DNA of 64,000 nucleotides from Pseudomonas neuropathica (GCF_015461835.1 NZ_JACOPX010000006.1:124001-188000), one strand, 5' to 3'. Positions 18,173 through 27,877 are shown, counted from the first letter of the stretch. The notes: a model not told the origin generated them from the letters alone. Program-made: numbers and translations.

Positions 18173-19384
18173 CTATTGCACCAATTGGTTGATCTCAATG
18201 ATCGGCAACAACACCGCCATCACAATCACCAGCACCACCCCGCCCATCACCACGATCATCAGCGGTTCCAGCAGCGCGGTCATGCCCATTGCCCGCCGTT
18301 CGATATCGCGCGACAGGGTCTGCGCCGCACGCTCGAGCATCGGTGGCAATGAACCGGTTTTCTCGCCACTGGCAATCAAATGAATCAGCACCGGTGGGAA
18401 TACATTTTCCACGCGCAACGCTGCCGCGAGATTGACACCCTCACGCACCTTGGCCGTGGCCTCAGTGACGCTCAAACTCAAGCGGTCATTGGACAAGGTC
18501 TGCCGCGCCGCCTCCAGCGCACGCAACAACGGCACCCCGGCGCCGCCGAGAATCGCCAGGGTCGAGGCGAAACGCGCAGTGTTCAGGCCAAGGATAAAAC
18601 GCCCGAACAACGGCAACTTCAGCACTCGATGATGCCAACTCAAGCGTGCCGCCGGATTGCGCAGGTACAGGCGCCAGCTCCAAAACGCGCCGGCCATGAT
18701 CGCGGCGCACAGCCAGCCCCAACTGCGGATGAAATCACTGGCGTTGAGCATCGCCAAGGTCAACCCCGGCAAATCCTGCCGCGCCTGGGAAAACGCGCTG
18801 ACCACCTGCGGCACCACGTAACTGAGCAGGAAAATCACGATGCCTATCGACACCAGACCGACCACGCCCGGATAAATAAACGCGGTGAGAATCTTGCCGC
18901 GCAGGTTGTTGCGTTCCTCGATGTAATCCGCGAGGCGTTCCATGACCTGGGCTAAATCACCGGACTCCTCACCCGCCGCAATCAACGCGCGATAGATCTC
19001 GGGAAAATCCCGTGGCCGCGCCGCCAGTGATTCGGCCAGACGCATGCCACTGCGCACATCCGCACGCACGGCGCTGAGGGTGTGGGCGATGTGTTTTTTC
19101 TCGGCCTGCTCGACCGTGGCACTCAGCGCTGCCTCCAATGGCAGGCTCGCGCCCAACAGACTCGCCAATTGGCGCGTGGCCCAAGCCAGATCGTTGTCCG
19201 AGAGTTTGGCGCTGAACAATCCACCACCGCCGTGCTGGGCAACGTTGCTTTCCTTGTGCACCGACAACGCGGTCAAACCGCGCCCGCGTAATGTTGTGAA
19301 AGCGGCGCTCTGGCTGTCCGCCTCAAGGTGCCCGGACTCAATCTTGCCGGTCGCGTCGGCGGCTTCAAAACGATAGCGATTCAT
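18173..19384 (-). CDS. hxcS: Type II secretion inner-membrane platform protein HxcS (GspF)
   Basis: A 403-residue GspF/PilC family protein with two T2SSF domains (about 70-190 and 270-395) and three membrane spans near 168-190, 220-240 and 375-398. Family motifs include the repeated glutamate-glycine turn seen as IAAGEESGDLAQVMERLADY and IASGEKTGSLPPMLERAA. It forms the inner-membrane core with HxcY and HxcZ and couples the ATPase to pseudopilus assembly. Its ATG overlaps the hxcR stop by one base, showing translational coupling. It is the last gene of the run hxcT-X-Y-Z-Q-R-S. Confidence 0.94.
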   Translation of the reverse strand: MNRYRFEAADATGKIESGHLEADSQSAAFTTLRGRGLTALSVHKESNVAQHGGGGLFSAKLSDNDLAWATRQLASLLGASLPLEAALSATVEQAEKKHIAHTLSAVRADVRSGMRLAESLAARPRDFPEIYRALIAAGEESGDLAQVMERLADYIEERNNLRGKILTAFIYPGVVGLVSIGIVIFLLSYVVPQVVSAFSQARQDLPGLTLAMLNASDFIRSWGWLCAAIMAGAFWSWRLYLRNPAARLSWHHRVLKLPLFGRFILGLNTARFASTLAILGGAGVPLLRALEAARQTLSNDRLSLSVTEATAKVREGVNLAAALRVENVFPPVLIHLIASGEKTGSLPPMLERAAQTLSRDIERRAMGMTALLEPLMIVVMGGVVLVIVMAVLLPIIEINQLVQ

Positions 19385-20790
19385 CAGGCGTCCCGTGTCA
19401 CACGGAGGATTTCTTCAGGGGCGGTGGCACCGCTGCGGATCCAGCGCTCACCGTCCTCGCGCAGGCTGAACATCCCGGCCTTCGCGGCTGATGCGCGCAA
19501 GGCCTGCTCCCCTGCCCCTTGGTGGATCAGGGTGCGGATGTCGTCGTCGATGCAGAATAATTCGTGGATGCCGGTGCGGCCGCTGTAGCCGGTTTGATTG
19601 CACGCTGCACAGCCGACCGGGCGCCAAGTGCCGGGTGTCGCCGGGTCTTCCTGCTTGCATTGATTGCACAGGCGTCGCACCAGTCGTTGTGCGAGTACGC
19701 CGAGCATCGACGAGGCCAGCAGAAACGGTTCGACGCCCATGTCGATCAAGCGGTTGACCGCCGACACCGCGTCGTTGGTGTGCAAGGTTGCCAGCACCAA
19801 ATGCCCGGTCAGCGAGGCCTGCACGGCGATTTGTGCGGTTTCGAGATCGCGGATTTCGCCGATCATGATGATGTCCGGGTCTTGCCGCAGGATCGCCCGC
19901 AGTGCCAAGGCGAAGGTCATGTCGATCTTGGCGTTGACCTGAATCTGGCTGATCCCCGGCAAGTCGTACTCCACCGGATCCTCGACGGTGAGGATGTTGC
20001 TGGTACTCGCATCGAGCCGGGCCAGTGCCGCATAGAGGCTGGTGGTTTTGCCGCTGCCGGTGGGGCCGGTGACCAGTACGATGCCGTGGGGCTGGCGGAT
20101 CAGGTGATCGAGTTTGGCCAACACCTGCGCGTCCATGCCGAGGGTTTCCAGATGCAGACGCCCGGCCTGTTTATCGAGCAGGCGCATCACCACCCTTTCG
20201 CCATGCCCGGTTGGCACGGTGGAAACACGAATATCGATCGGCCGCCCGGCCACGCGCAAGGCGATGCGACCGTCCTGCGGCAGGCGTTTTTCGGCGATGT
20301 CGAGTTGCGCCATGATCTTGATCCGCGACACCAGCGCACCGTGTAACGCCTTGCGCGGCGAGACCACGTCACGCAACGTGCCGTCGACGCGATAGCGCAC
20401 CACCGAATGGGTTTCGAACGGTTCGATGTGGATGTCGCTGGCCTCATCGCGCGCGGCTTGAGTGAGCAAGGCGTTGATCATGCGGATCACCGGCGCGCCG
20501 TCCTGGGTGTCGAGCAGGTCGGTGATTTCCGGCATGTCCTGCATCAGGCGGTCGAGATCGACTTCGTTTTCTGCAGCGCCGACCACAGCGGCGGCGCTGC
20601 CGGTGTCGGCATAGGCAGCGGCGAGCAAGCCATCGAGTTCGTCATCGCGCACGCGCTGAATCGTGGTCGCGCCGAATTGGCGCCGCGCCTCGCTGATCGA
20701 CCAGCCCGGCGTTGACGGGCACACCGTCAGCACGCCATCGCACAACAGAATCCGCTGCGCCTTGGCCCAGGCGTAAGGCAACGCGCTCAT
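19384..20790 (-). CDS. hxcR: Type II secretion ATPase HxcR (GspE)
   Basis: A 468-residue cytoplasmic secretion ATPase. It has Walker [16 protein letters not shown], the Asp box around [16 protein letters not shown], Walker [17 protein letters not shown], the His box [14 protein letters not shown], and a four-cysteine zinc module (CNQCK...[14 protein letters not shown]) typical of GspE. It powers pseudopilus growth at the inner-membrane platform. It is somewhat shorter at the N-terminus than many GspE proteins. A REP element fills most of the 151 bp between it and hxcQ, the only large gap within this run of genes. Confidence 0.95.
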   Translation of the reverse strand: MSALPYAWAKAQRILLCDGVLTVCPSTPGWSISEARRQFGATTIQRVRDDELDGLLAAAYADTGSAAAVVGAAENEVDLDRLMQDMPEITDLLDTQDGAPVIRMINALLTQAARDEASDIHIEPFETHSVVRYRVDGTLRDVVSPRKALHGALVSRIKIMAQLDIAEKRLPQDGRIALRVAGRPIDIRVSTVPTGHGERVVMRLLDKQAGRLHLETLGMDAQVLAKLDHLIRQPHGIVLVTGPTGSGKTTSLYAALARLDASTSNILTVEDPVEYDLPGISQIQVNAKIDMTFALALRAILRQDPDIIMIGEIRDLETAQIAVQASLTGHLVLATLHTNDAVSAVNRLIDMGVEPFLLASSMLGVLAQRLVRRLCNQCKQEDPATPGTWRPVGCAACNQTGYSGRTGIHELFCIDDDIRTLIHQGAGEQALRASAAKAGMFSLREDGERWIRSGATAPEEILRVTRDA

Positions 20791-20810
20791 TTCAAGCCCT
20801 CCCCAATCCC

Positions 20811-20907
20811 TGTAGGAGCTGCCGAAGGTTGCGATCTTTTGATCTTTGGCCGTCGGGGTCCGTCGAAGAGCAGGATCAACAGATCGCAGCCTTCGGCAGC
20901 TCCTACA
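20811..20907. repeat. REP palindrome inside the hxc operon
   Basis: Arms TGTAGGAGCTGCCGAAGG and CCTTCGGCAGCTCCTACA face each other, followed inward by GATCTTTTGAT-like sequence with a degenerate centre. It sits between hxcQ and hxcR, two genes read in the same direction. The same family occurs at 36660, 39568, 42302 and 43885. Confidence 0.92.
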
Positions 20908-20941
20908 CGTCGGTTTTTCAGATCAAGAGGTGATGTCGGCG

Positions 20942-23308
20942 TCATTGGATGGGCACCGCTTTGATGGTTGCGCGCGGACCCGACCCAGGTAAAACCGCCG
21001 GCACACCCTGCGCCGCCGTCGGCAACTGCGGCGCCTGCATGTCCGGCATCGCCCAGCTGCGTTCAGGCTGCAAACCACCCTGCGCGCGGCGCATGAAGTC
21101 GTAGCGATTAAGGGTGATGCTGCGCCCCGCTTCGCTGTCGCGGATGATGTACGGACGCAGAAACACCATCAGGTTGGTCTTGGTGATCGCCCGACGTTCG
21201 TTGCGAAACAGCGCGCCGATCCCCGGCAGGCTGCCCAGCCACGGCACCGCGTCATTGCTCTGGCTGTAGCCGTCCTGGAGCAACCCGCCGAGCACCATGA
21301 TCTGGCCGTCATCGAGCAGGATGCTGGTATCGATCGCGCGTTTGTTGGTGACGATCCCCGCCGAATTGGCACTGGCCGAAGCCCGCTCATCAATGCTGCT
21401 GACTTCCTGATAGATATCGAGCTTCACCGTGCCGCCCTCGGAAATCTGCGGGCGCACGTTGAGCTTCAAACCGACCTCTTCACGGGTCACGGTCTGGAAC
21501 GGGTTATTACTGGTGCCGCCACCGCCAGTGACATAACTGCCGCTGACAAACGGGATGGTCTGGCCGACAAAAATACTCGCCGCTTCGTTGTCCAGCGTCA
21601 GCAGGTTCGGCGTCGACAACACGTTGGTGCCGCCCTTGCTCTTCAACGCCCGGGCCAACACTTTCAGATCAAGAATCTTGCCAATGCCGGGGATGTCGAC
21701 AGTGCCGTTGACGTAGCCCAGGTTCAAACCTTGCGGCAACACATCGATGCTGGTCTTGCCGTTGACGTTGATCCCAGAACCACCCAGATTGGCCCCGCCG
21801 ATCACGCCGTTGCCGCCGAGATTACCGGTCTGCCACTGCACACCGAATTCACTGGCATCGTCCTCGCCGACTTCCACGATCAGGCTTTCAATCACCACTT
21901 GCGCGCGGCGTTGGTCGAGCAAGTCGATGACTTCACGCAGGTTGCGATACAACGGCTCCGGCGCGGAAATCAGCAAGGTGTTGGTGGTGGCGTCAGCCTG
22001 AATGGTCACGCCGCCGGCACTGAAGGCGACGTTCTGATCGCTGTTCTGAGCGCCGCTGCCGGTTGTGCTGCCACTGCTGCCCTGCGCGTAACTACCGCCC
22101 GTGCTGCCGCTGCTGTTAGTGGTCGATATGCTGCCGCTGGTTTGCGTGCCGCTCTGGCCGTTCTGCCCAGCGCTGCCGCCGGTACTTGCGCCCATGGCAC
22201 TGAGCACCGAACGCGCACTGTCACTGGTGCCGCTGTCACTCTCGCCGGTCAGCAAACCGCGCAAGGCCTGCGCCAGTTTTGCCGCTTGGGCGTTTCGCAG
22301 ATAAACCACATGCAGGTTGCTCGGATTGCTCTGCGCGTTATCCAGTTTGTAGATCAGATTACGCGCCAGCTCGGTACGCTCCGGGCTGCCGGCGCGAATG
22401 ATGATGGTGTTGGAACGCGGATCTCCAATCACCGCAATTTTCTGCGTCGGATCATTGCCCGGCGCATCGAGCAAATCCGCCACCATCGGCGCGATGTCAG
22501 CGGCAATGCCGTTCTGGATCTGCACCACATCCGTGTCGATCGCGCTCGGCGAATCAATACTCGCGATCAACTGCGCAACGCGGGTCAGGTTCTCGGCGTA
22601 ATCGGTGATGACGATGGTGTTATTGCCCGGATAAGCGTTGATCGGATTGTTCGGCGAAACGATCGGCCGCAGCACCGGAATCAGGTTCACCGCGTTTTCG
22701 TATTGCAGGCGAAACGTGCGTGTGAGCATGCCGTTGCCCGCCGGTTTGTCAGCGCTGTAAATCGGCCCGCCGAGCAACTTCGCATCCGCCTCCGGCACCA
22801 CCTGCGCCACACCGCCGACGTCAACCACACTGAAACCCTGCATACGCAACGCCGCCAACAACATGTCGTAAGCCTGCCGCGCCGGCACCTGACCTTCCGA
22901 GACCAGGGTCAACGTGCCCTTCACTCGAGGGTCGACCAAAAACTGCTGACCCGTGGAACGCGACAACGCCCGCACCACCGCCTGAATATCGGCGTCGACA
23001 AAATTCAGTGTCACCGGTTGATCACCCAAAGGATTGCTCGGCAAGGCAATGCCCGACGCCGCCGCACCGCTGCGCGCACTCTTGGTGATGTTGTGTAATT
23101 GCTTCGGCACGGGGCGCGCCTGAGCCTGCGCGCGCTCGCGATCGAGCACCGCGTCGCCGCTGCGCTGGGTGTTGGCCAGTGGCCGCCCGAGTTCACTGTC
23201 GACCAGCAACGGCGGCTGATTCTGTGGTGTGGTGTTGCTGCACGCGCTCAACGCCATCAGCAACATCGGCAACGCCAGACGTGCCGGTTTGGATCCTGAC
23301 CCCTTCAT
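20942..23308 (-). CDS. hxcQ: Type II secretin HxcQ (GspD), lipidated
   Basis: A 788-residue outer-membrane secretin. The N-terminus is a lipoprotein signal (LALPMLLMALSAC, lipobox L-S-A-C at about 19-22), as in the P. aeruginosa HxcQ liposecretin, which pilots itself to the outer membrane. Then come N0-N3 periplasmic domains (about 90-470) and the secretin core (about 500-725) with VPWLGSLPGIGALFRN. A Ser/Gly/Thr-rich insert at about 365-420 (GSAGQNGQSGTQTSG...) interrupts the N3 region, a common low-complexity site in secretins. The ATG overlaps the hxcZ stop as ATGA. Confidence 0.95.
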   Translation of the reverse strand: MKGSGSKPARLALPMLLMALSACSNTTPQNQPPLLVDSELGRPLANTQRSGDAVLDRERAQAQARPVPKQLHNITKSARSGAAASGIALPSNPLGDQPVTLNFVDADIQAVVRALSRSTGQQFLVDPRVKGTLTLVSEGQVPARQAYDMLLAALRMQGFSVVDVGGVAQVVPEADAKLLGGPIYSADKPAGNGMLTRTFRLQYENAVNLIPVLRPIVSPNNPINAYPGNNTIVITDYAENLTRVAQLIASIDSPSAIDTDVVQIQNGIAADIAPMVADLLDAPGNDPTQKIAVIGDPRSNTIIIRAGSPERTELARNLIYKLDNAQSNPSNLHVVYLRNAQAAKLAQALRGLLTGESDSGTSDSARSVLSAMGASTGGSAGQNGQSGTQTSGSISTTNSSGSTGGSYAQGSSGSTTGSGAQNSDQNVAFSAGGVTIQADATTNTLLISAPEPLYRNLREVIDLLDQRRAQVVIESLIVEVGEDDASEFGVQWQTGNLGGNGVIGGANLGGSGINVNGKTSIDVLPQGLNLGYVNGTVDIPGIGKILDLKVLARALKSKGGTNVLSTPNLLTLDNEAASIFVGQTIPFVSGSYVTGGGGTSNNPFQTVTREEVGLKLNVRPQISEGGTVKLDIYQEVSSIDERASASANSAGIVTNKRAIDTSILLDDGQIMVLGGLLQDGYSQSNDAVPWLGSLPGIGALFRNERRAITKTNLMVFLRPYIIRDSEAGRSITLNRYDFMRRAQGGLQPERSWAMPDMQAPQLPTAAQGVPAVLPGSGPRATIKAVPIQ

Positions 23309-23850
23309 GAAGCTTCCTTAGCGCCCAGCGCCTGATCCATGCGAACGGTGCCTGACAAAGTGCCGGCGGTGACTTCGGTCGAGGGGTTGTCTGCGCGTTG
23401 CAAACGGGCCTCGACCACTTGCAGAGAAAGTTGTGCCGGGTTGCTCAACAGCCAGTCGAGCACGGCGTCGGCCGGCGCCGCGTCGAAGGTCAACTGCCAG
23501 GCGCCCTGTGCCTCCTGTAATTGGTAATGCCCCGCCAAGCCACTGGCCTGTAGGGTCTGCTCCAGCGACTGCGCCACGCTTTGCCCGGTGGGACGCACGC
23601 TGACTTCGCGCAGCAATACTTCCAACGCTTCGGTCTGGGCGCGCAGCTTTGGCGTCTCGGCTTCCCAATAAGCAATTTTCTTCAGCGGTGGCTGGATCAG
23701 CGCAACCCACAACAGCAGGCCGATCAGCGCAACAGCCATGCCGGCAACCATGCGTTTTTCACGCTGGGCCAACGGCTGCCAACGGGTCTGCACCTGAGCG
23801 TTAAAGCGTTGCCACTTGGCGCGGTAGAGCGCGAGCGAGGCCTTATTCAT
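23305..23850 (-). CDS. hxcZ: Type II secretion protein HxcZ (GspM)
   Basis: A 181-residue bitopic protein with a cytoplasmic N-terminus, a membrane span at about 35-55 (MVAGMAVALIGLLLWVALIQ) and a periplasmic ferredoxin-like C-domain, the layout of GspM. It partners HxcY in the inner-membrane platform. The start at 23850 has GGAG 9 bases before it and overlaps the hxcY end by 8 bases; the frame is open much further upstream through hxcY but without support. Sequence identity within GspM is low, so the call leans on topology and order between GspL and GspD genes. Confidence 0.85.
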   Translation of the reverse strand: MNKASLALYRAKWQRFNAQVQTRWQPLAQREKRMVAGMAVALIGLLLWVALIQPPLKKIAYWEAETPKLRAQTEALEVLLREVSVRPTGQSVAQSLEQTLQASGLAGHYQLQEAQGAWQLTFDAAPADAVLDWLLSNPAQLSLQVVEARLQRADNPSTEVTAGTLSGTVRMDQALGAKEAS

Positions 23851-25021
23851 CTTCTTCTGCTCCGCCGTTGTCATCGCTGTCGCTTGGGGTGGCTTCAGTG
23901 GCCGGACGCAAGGTCCAGCCCTCGTCATCTGCGGTAACGCTGATACCGGCCTGGGCCAAGGTGCTTTGCCACTCCTGATCATTGCCGCCGCGACGGGCTT
24001 CACTCAGCAGACTCAGTTGCAAGACGCCGTCGACAAACGTCAGCCGCTCGACACTGCCGGCCATCGACGGCATGCCGCTGCCGGCCTGCAACACCAGCCG
24101 ATTGAAGGTCTGCGCCGGATCATCCGCCGCGCCCTTCTGCCGCGCCGCCAATTGCTGGCGAGCCTGTTGCAACGGGTTGAGGATCACCGGCAACTCGGGG
24201 AACGCCTGCTTTACCCGCAGGTTCATCTGGGTTTTCAGTTGCTGGCCCTGCCCGGCCTCGCGGGCGGCATACAGGTTCAAACCGATCACCCAAATGGTCA
24301 CGGCCAACGCTGACAGGGCGATCGCCCTGCCCCAGCCGCGATGCTCGGTTTTTTGTTGCTGGACCGCGCCATGCAGCCCCCAACCCGGAAGCGGCCCGGT
24401 CCAGCGCTGCGCATCGGCCATCGGCAGTTCAGCACCCGGCGGCGATTGCTCACCGATCCAATGCAAAGTGACGCCCGGTTCCCACACGACACCGTCGAAA
24501 CCGTCATCGAACAACGGCTGCACCCGCGCCGCTTGCACGCTATCGCGCAGCAACAAATGCCCGTCCTGCACGCAAGCGACGGTGCCGGGCAACACTGGCA
24601 AACAGTACGGCGCCGGGTAGAGACCGCGCAGGTTCAGCCCAGCACTTTTCAGCAACTGGCCAAACCGCAACAAGTGCTGCCGAGGCGCCCAGGCGATCTG
24701 CACCTGCCCGGCCTCGTCCCTCGAGCTGTGCGCGATGTGCATCTCATTGCTGTCGCCCAGCATCAAGGCCTGCGCCGCACACTGCACCGCCGCGACAATC
24801 TTGTTCGCAGGCAGCGGCGGCAAATCGAGACTCGCCAACAGGCTGTCAGCCGGGTGCAGAAAACACACCAGCGGCGGCAGTTTCGACTGCTGGCTCAACT
24901 GGCTCAGACTGAGGCGTTCTTCCCGGGTGACCTGACCCTGACGATCCAGCCAGGCGCAAAGCAATTCACTGTGCAGATCCAGCTCCGCCAAGGGTGGCAA
25001 CGCCACTTTCAACTGGCTCAT
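23843..25021 (-). CDS. hxcY: Type II secretion protein HxcY (GspL)
   Basis: A 392-residue GspL-type protein: an actin-like cytoplasmic domain (about 1-225) that docks the HxcR ATPase, one membrane span at about 237-255 (AIALSALAVTIWVIGLNLYA) and a periplasmic domain of about 120 residues. The C-terminus is very acidic (SDSDDNGGAEEDE). The ATG overlaps the hxcX stop as ATGA, consistent with one transcript. Confidence 0.9.
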   Translation of the reverse strand: MSQLKVALPPLAELDLHSELLCAWLDRQGQVTREERLSLSQLSQQSKLPPLVCFLHPADSLLASLDLPPLPANKIVAAVQCAAQALMLGDSNEMHIAHSSRDEAGQVQIAWAPRQHLLRFGQLLKSAGLNLRGLYPAPYCLPVLPGTVACVQDGHLLLRDSVQAARVQPLFDDGFDGVVWEPGVTLHWIGEQSPPGAELPMADAQRWTGPLPGWGLHGAVQQQKTEHRGWGRAIALSALAVTIWVIGLNLYAAREAGQGQQLKTQMNLRVKQAFPELPVILNPLQQARQQLAARQKGAADDPAQTFNRLVLQAGSGMPSMAGSVERLTFVDGVLQLSLLSEARRGGNDQEWQSTLAQAGISVTADDEGWTLRPATEATPSDSDDNGGAEEDE

Positions 25022-25977
25022 ACGCCCACCCGCGACCAGATCACCTGCGGCAAGCGGTCCTGGCTGCGATGCAACAACGCCTCAAGACTGACCCGCCGCT
25101 GATCGCGCCGCGCCTCACCGCGCAGGCGAAACCAGTCACTGGTGATGCCGACCTTGACGCTGGTCAGCTCCAGTTGCGGCATGCGCAAACGGTTAACGAA
25201 ATCGCCACGGTTGATAAACCAGCGCCCGGCGTCGCGCTCGGCTATCAGCGCATTCGCGCGCTCCAGCGACAGCCCCGGCACATACGCGGCCAAGACCGGC
25301 GCGGTGGCGGTGTTGCCATTGAGCCAAGTGGTCGCGGGGATCACCGTCAGGTACGGCGCCAGTTTGCCGATCAGCGCCTCATTCACACCGTCGACACTGC
25401 GCAAATCATCGATGCTGCGCAGCATCGGCAGCGTCGGGTTCTGAGGTTTGTGTGACGCATTTGGCGAGGTCGCGCGACCACTGTCGAAACCGCTTTTCGG
25501 CGCCTCGGCAATCTGCGGATTCAGCAGTCGCGGGTACGAAGCAATCACCCGCTGACTGATGCGCTGACTCAATCCGGCACTGACCCCAATCAACTCGCAC
25601 AAGCGCTGAAACGCCGCCACCTGCGCCTCATCAACACGCTCGTTGGCCACCAGATTGCGCAGGTTGAACTTGCCCTGCTCATCCTCCAGTCGCCCTTCAA
25701 AACCTTGCGCGGAAAGACGTTGCGCCCACGGCTGATCGAGCCGGGTCAACGGATCGCGCTGACGTGCATCCCAGAGCAACTGACGGCTGATCTCCAACCC
25801 ACCCTGCACCAGCCAACGCCCCTGCACGCGCTGCTGATCCGCCTCCAGCGCACGGGTCGACACGCTCTGGCGCGCCAACATCCCCGCCGCAATCACCGCC
25901 ACCACCGCAGCAATCAACAACGCGCTGATAATCGCCATGCCCTGTTGCTTCGCCCCCTCAGGCGAGCGGCTGTTCAT
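25018..25977 (-). CDS. hxcX: Minor pseudopilin HxcX (GspK)
   Basis: A 319-residue GspK-type protein. A short leader ends at a prepilin-peptidase site (EGAKQQG, then MAIISALLIAAVVAVIAAG), followed by a large globular domain with the family's helix-hairpin-helix-like insert (LRSIDDLRSVDGVNEALIGKL). GspK lacks the usual Glu at mature position 5 and caps the pseudopilus tip with GspI and GspJ. The chosen start (25977) has TAAGG before it; the frame stays open upstream into hxcT. The leader cleavage requires the general prepilin peptidase, which is not encoded here. Confidence 0.93.
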   Translation of the reverse strand: MNSRSPEGAKQQGMAIISALLIAAVVAVIAAGMLARQSVSTRALEADQQRVQGRWLVQGGLEISRQLLWDARQRDPLTRLDQPWAQRLSAQGFEGRLEDEQGKFNLRNLVANERVDEAQVAAFQRLCELIGVSAGLSQRISQRVIASYPRLLNPQIAEAPKSGFDSGRATSPNASHKPQNPTLPMLRSIDDLRSVDGVNEALIGKLAPYLTVIPATTWLNGNTATAPVLAAYVPGLSLERANALIAERDAGRWFINRGDFVNRLRMPQLELTSVKVGITSDWFRLRGEARRDQRRVSLEALLHRSQDRLPQVIWSRVGV

Positions 25978-25985
25978 GGCCGGCC

Positions 25986-26444
25986 TTACAACTGCCAGGA
26001 ACCGATATCGGCATTCACGCCGTCGCCGTCCGGCTGACCGTCGGCACCGAGGGAAAAGATGTCGATCTCGCCATTGGCGCCGGGGTTGAGGTACTGATAA
26101 GGACGCCCCCACGGATCGTTCGGCAAACGCTCCAGGTACGAACGCCAATTGCTGTTCTTCGCATCCGCCGGCCGCTCCACCAACACCTTCAGCCCCTGGT
26201 TCATGCTCGGATAAGTGCCGTGATCGAGGCGATACAGCTTCAAGGCCTGCATCAACCCACCAATATCCTGCTTCGCCGCCGTCGCCCGCGCCTGATCCGG
26301 CCGGTCGAGCACCTTGGGTACCACCATCGCCGCCAAAATCCCCAGAATCACCACGACCACCATGATCTCGATCAGGGTAAAACCCTGCTGCCCGCGCGGC
26401 GCGCGCATCGGGTGCTGAAGCGATTTGAAAGGTGCGATATCCAT
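25986..26444 (-). CDS. hxcT: Major pseudopilin HxcT (GspG)
   Basis: The canonical GspG signature GQQG/FTLIEIMVVVVILGILAAM, with Glu at mature position 5, is followed by the GspG C-domain with TYPSMNQGLKVLVERP, LPNDPWGRPYQYLNPG and the calcium-loop region DIFSLGADGQPDGDG. This is the main subunit of the secretion pseudopilus. Two starts are possible: ATG 26444 with GGGA about 9 bases upstream (chosen, 21-residue leader) or ATG 26408, giving a short leader of 9 residues but no ribosome site. It heads the hxcT-X-Y-Z-Q-R-S run and is divergent from hxcV across about 150 bp. Confidence 0.95.
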   Translation of the reverse strand: MDIAPFKSLQHPMRAPRGQQGFTLIEIMVVVVILGILAAMVVPKVLDRPDQARATAAKQDIGGLMQALKLYRLDHGTYPSMNQGLKVLVERPADAKNSNWRSYLERLPNDPWGRPYQYLNPGANGEIDIFSLGADGQPDGDGVNADIGSWQL

Positions 26445-26591
26445 CTCGACATTCCCTGGCTTGATTCGATTCGACGCGCAGTGTTGCAAGAAGATATGTC
26501 AGTGATGTTGAAAATCCTCGGGTGTTTTCGTCGTCAAGCCGTCAAGGACGCGGGTTAGCGTCGAGGGCTGGGTTTTGGCTTTGGGCGGTTT

Positions 26592-26978
26592 ATGCGTGCG
26601 CGTTCGCGGGAAGCGGGTTTCACGTTGATTGAGGTGCTGGTGGCGCTGGCGATTATTGCCGTGGCGATGTCGGCGGCTGTGCGGGTGGCGGGGTTGATGA
26701 CGCAGAGTAGCGGGGTTTTGAGGGATAGGTCGGTTGCGATGATTGCGGCGCAGAGTCGGATGGCGGAGTTGCGACTGGAAGGGAAGTTGCCGATGGGGAT
26801 GAAAGCTCAGGACTGCGATCAAGGGCGGTTGTTGTTGCGCTGTGAACAGCTGATCAGCGCAGCCGAAAACGGCCGCTTACTCAAGATTGGCATCCAGGTA
26901 TTTGACCGCAACCAGGATGCGCCGCCGTTGGCCAGGCTTGAGACTTTGTTGTCGCGAACCGAAAGCCCCTCACCCTAG
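26592..26978 (+). CDS. hxcV: Minor pseudopilin HxcV (GspI)
   Basis: A 128-residue type IV pilin-like protein with the cleavage site REAG/FTLIEVLVALAIIAVAMSAA and a GspI-like C-domain. It would sit at the pseudopilus tip. The last residues (TESPSP) and stop codon are supplied by the first arm of the inverted repeat at 26957, so the native end may have been replaced. It is transcribed away from hxcT. In P. aeruginosa its other neighbour is hxcP; here hxcP is 8 kb away. Confidence 0.9.
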   Translation: MRARSREAGFTLIEVLVALAIIAVAMSAAVRVAGLMTQSSGVLRDRSVAMIAAQSRMAELRLEGKLPMGMKAQDCDQGRLLLRCEQLISAAENGRLLKIGIQVFDRNQDAPPLARLETLLSRTESPSP

Positions 26979-27345
26979 CCCTCTCCCAGAGGTAGAGGGG
27001 ACCGATTCGGGGATATTCGAGAGCTACACCGACTTGAACGTCTTTCATTGAATCCAAAATGGCCAAAAGCTCACAAAACGAAATCGAAGATCCTTCCCCG
27101 AAGGCATCACCGCTGGAGTCTTTCACCAAAACCATAATCGCCAAAATCTTTCTGGTCGACGTACCCCGCAAGACACCTCGGTCGGCCCCCTCTCCCTCCG
27201 GGAGAGGGCTGGGGTGAGGGTAGCTACTACTCGAAACCTCCAGAATCACCAAAGCCATAATCACCAAAATCTTCCAGGTCGACGTACCCCGCTAGACAAC
27301 TCGGTCGGCCCCCTCTCCCTCCGGGAGAGGGCTGGGGTGAGGGCC
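26957..27345. repeat. Cluster of MITE-like inverted-repeat units
   Basis: It begins CCCCTCACCCTAGCCCTCTC and contains two copies of a block of about 95 bp, ending at about 27219 and 27343. Each block runs from CATAATC through AGGTCGACGTACCCC and CTCGGTCGGCCCCC to GGGAGAGGGCTGGGGTGAGG. The outward ends are inverted repeats of each other, and the family is shared with 752-950. It marks the left border of the 8 kb interruption of the hxc cluster. No protein is encoded. Confidence 0.8.
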
Positions 27346-27418
27346 GCTTGATCGCAAGCCCCGAAGCCCACAACAGACTGGCAACGTTCCAGGCAATGGT
27401 CTTAGCCAAAGTAACTAT

Positions 27419-27877
27419 TCAATCAGCCCCATCCAAATCAACCAGCCCCACCACCGGAACCTGCCACGAAGGCTTTTTCCCACTCTGACCATCAAACACC
27501 CGACGCGCCTCGCGAAAATCATCGACGTGCTCCACAACCCACGTCCAAATCGGTGACATGCGAACCAACAACTCCATACCCAACGCCGTCAGCTCGTACT
27601 CGACATGGGGCGGCACTTGATCCAACTCCCGCCGTATCAACAGACCATCGCGTTCCAGTGCACGCAGCGTCTTGGTCAACATGCGCTGAGTCACGCCGGT
27701 CATTTGCCGTTTGATCTCGGCATGACGCATCGTGCCGTACACACCCAGGGTATGCAGGATACCCAGTGACCAGCGGCTACCGGCGTGCGCCAAGACTTCG
27801 CGCCGCACGCCATCTTCGTCTCGTCTTAGCGTCTGGCAGATCGCTTCTGCCTGGCTAATGATTTCCTCATCGGTCAT
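27419..27877 (-). CDS. HxlR-family winged-helix regulator
   Basis: A 152-residue protein of the HxlR family, seen from RWSLGILHTLGVYGTMRHAEIKR, GVTQRMLTKTLRALERDGLL and the wing PPHVEYELTALGMELL. Such regulators often respond to quinones, aldehydes or other electrophiles. ATG 27877 follows GGGGGA; the GTG at 27895 is an alternative. It is divergent from the NmrA-like reductase at 27974, with an 8-bp palindrome CACGCGTG at 27893-27900 that could be an operator, so it probably controls that gene and itself. About 70 residues N- and C-terminal to the core are ordinary for the family. Confidence 0.87.
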   Translation of the reverse strand: MTDEEIISQAEAICQTLRRDEDGVRREVLAHAGSRWSLGILHTLGVYGTMRHAEIKRQMTGVTQRMLTKTLRALERDGLLIRRELDQVPPHVEYELTALGMELLVRMSPIWTWVVEHVDDFREARRVFDGQSGKKPSWQVPVVGLVDLDGAD

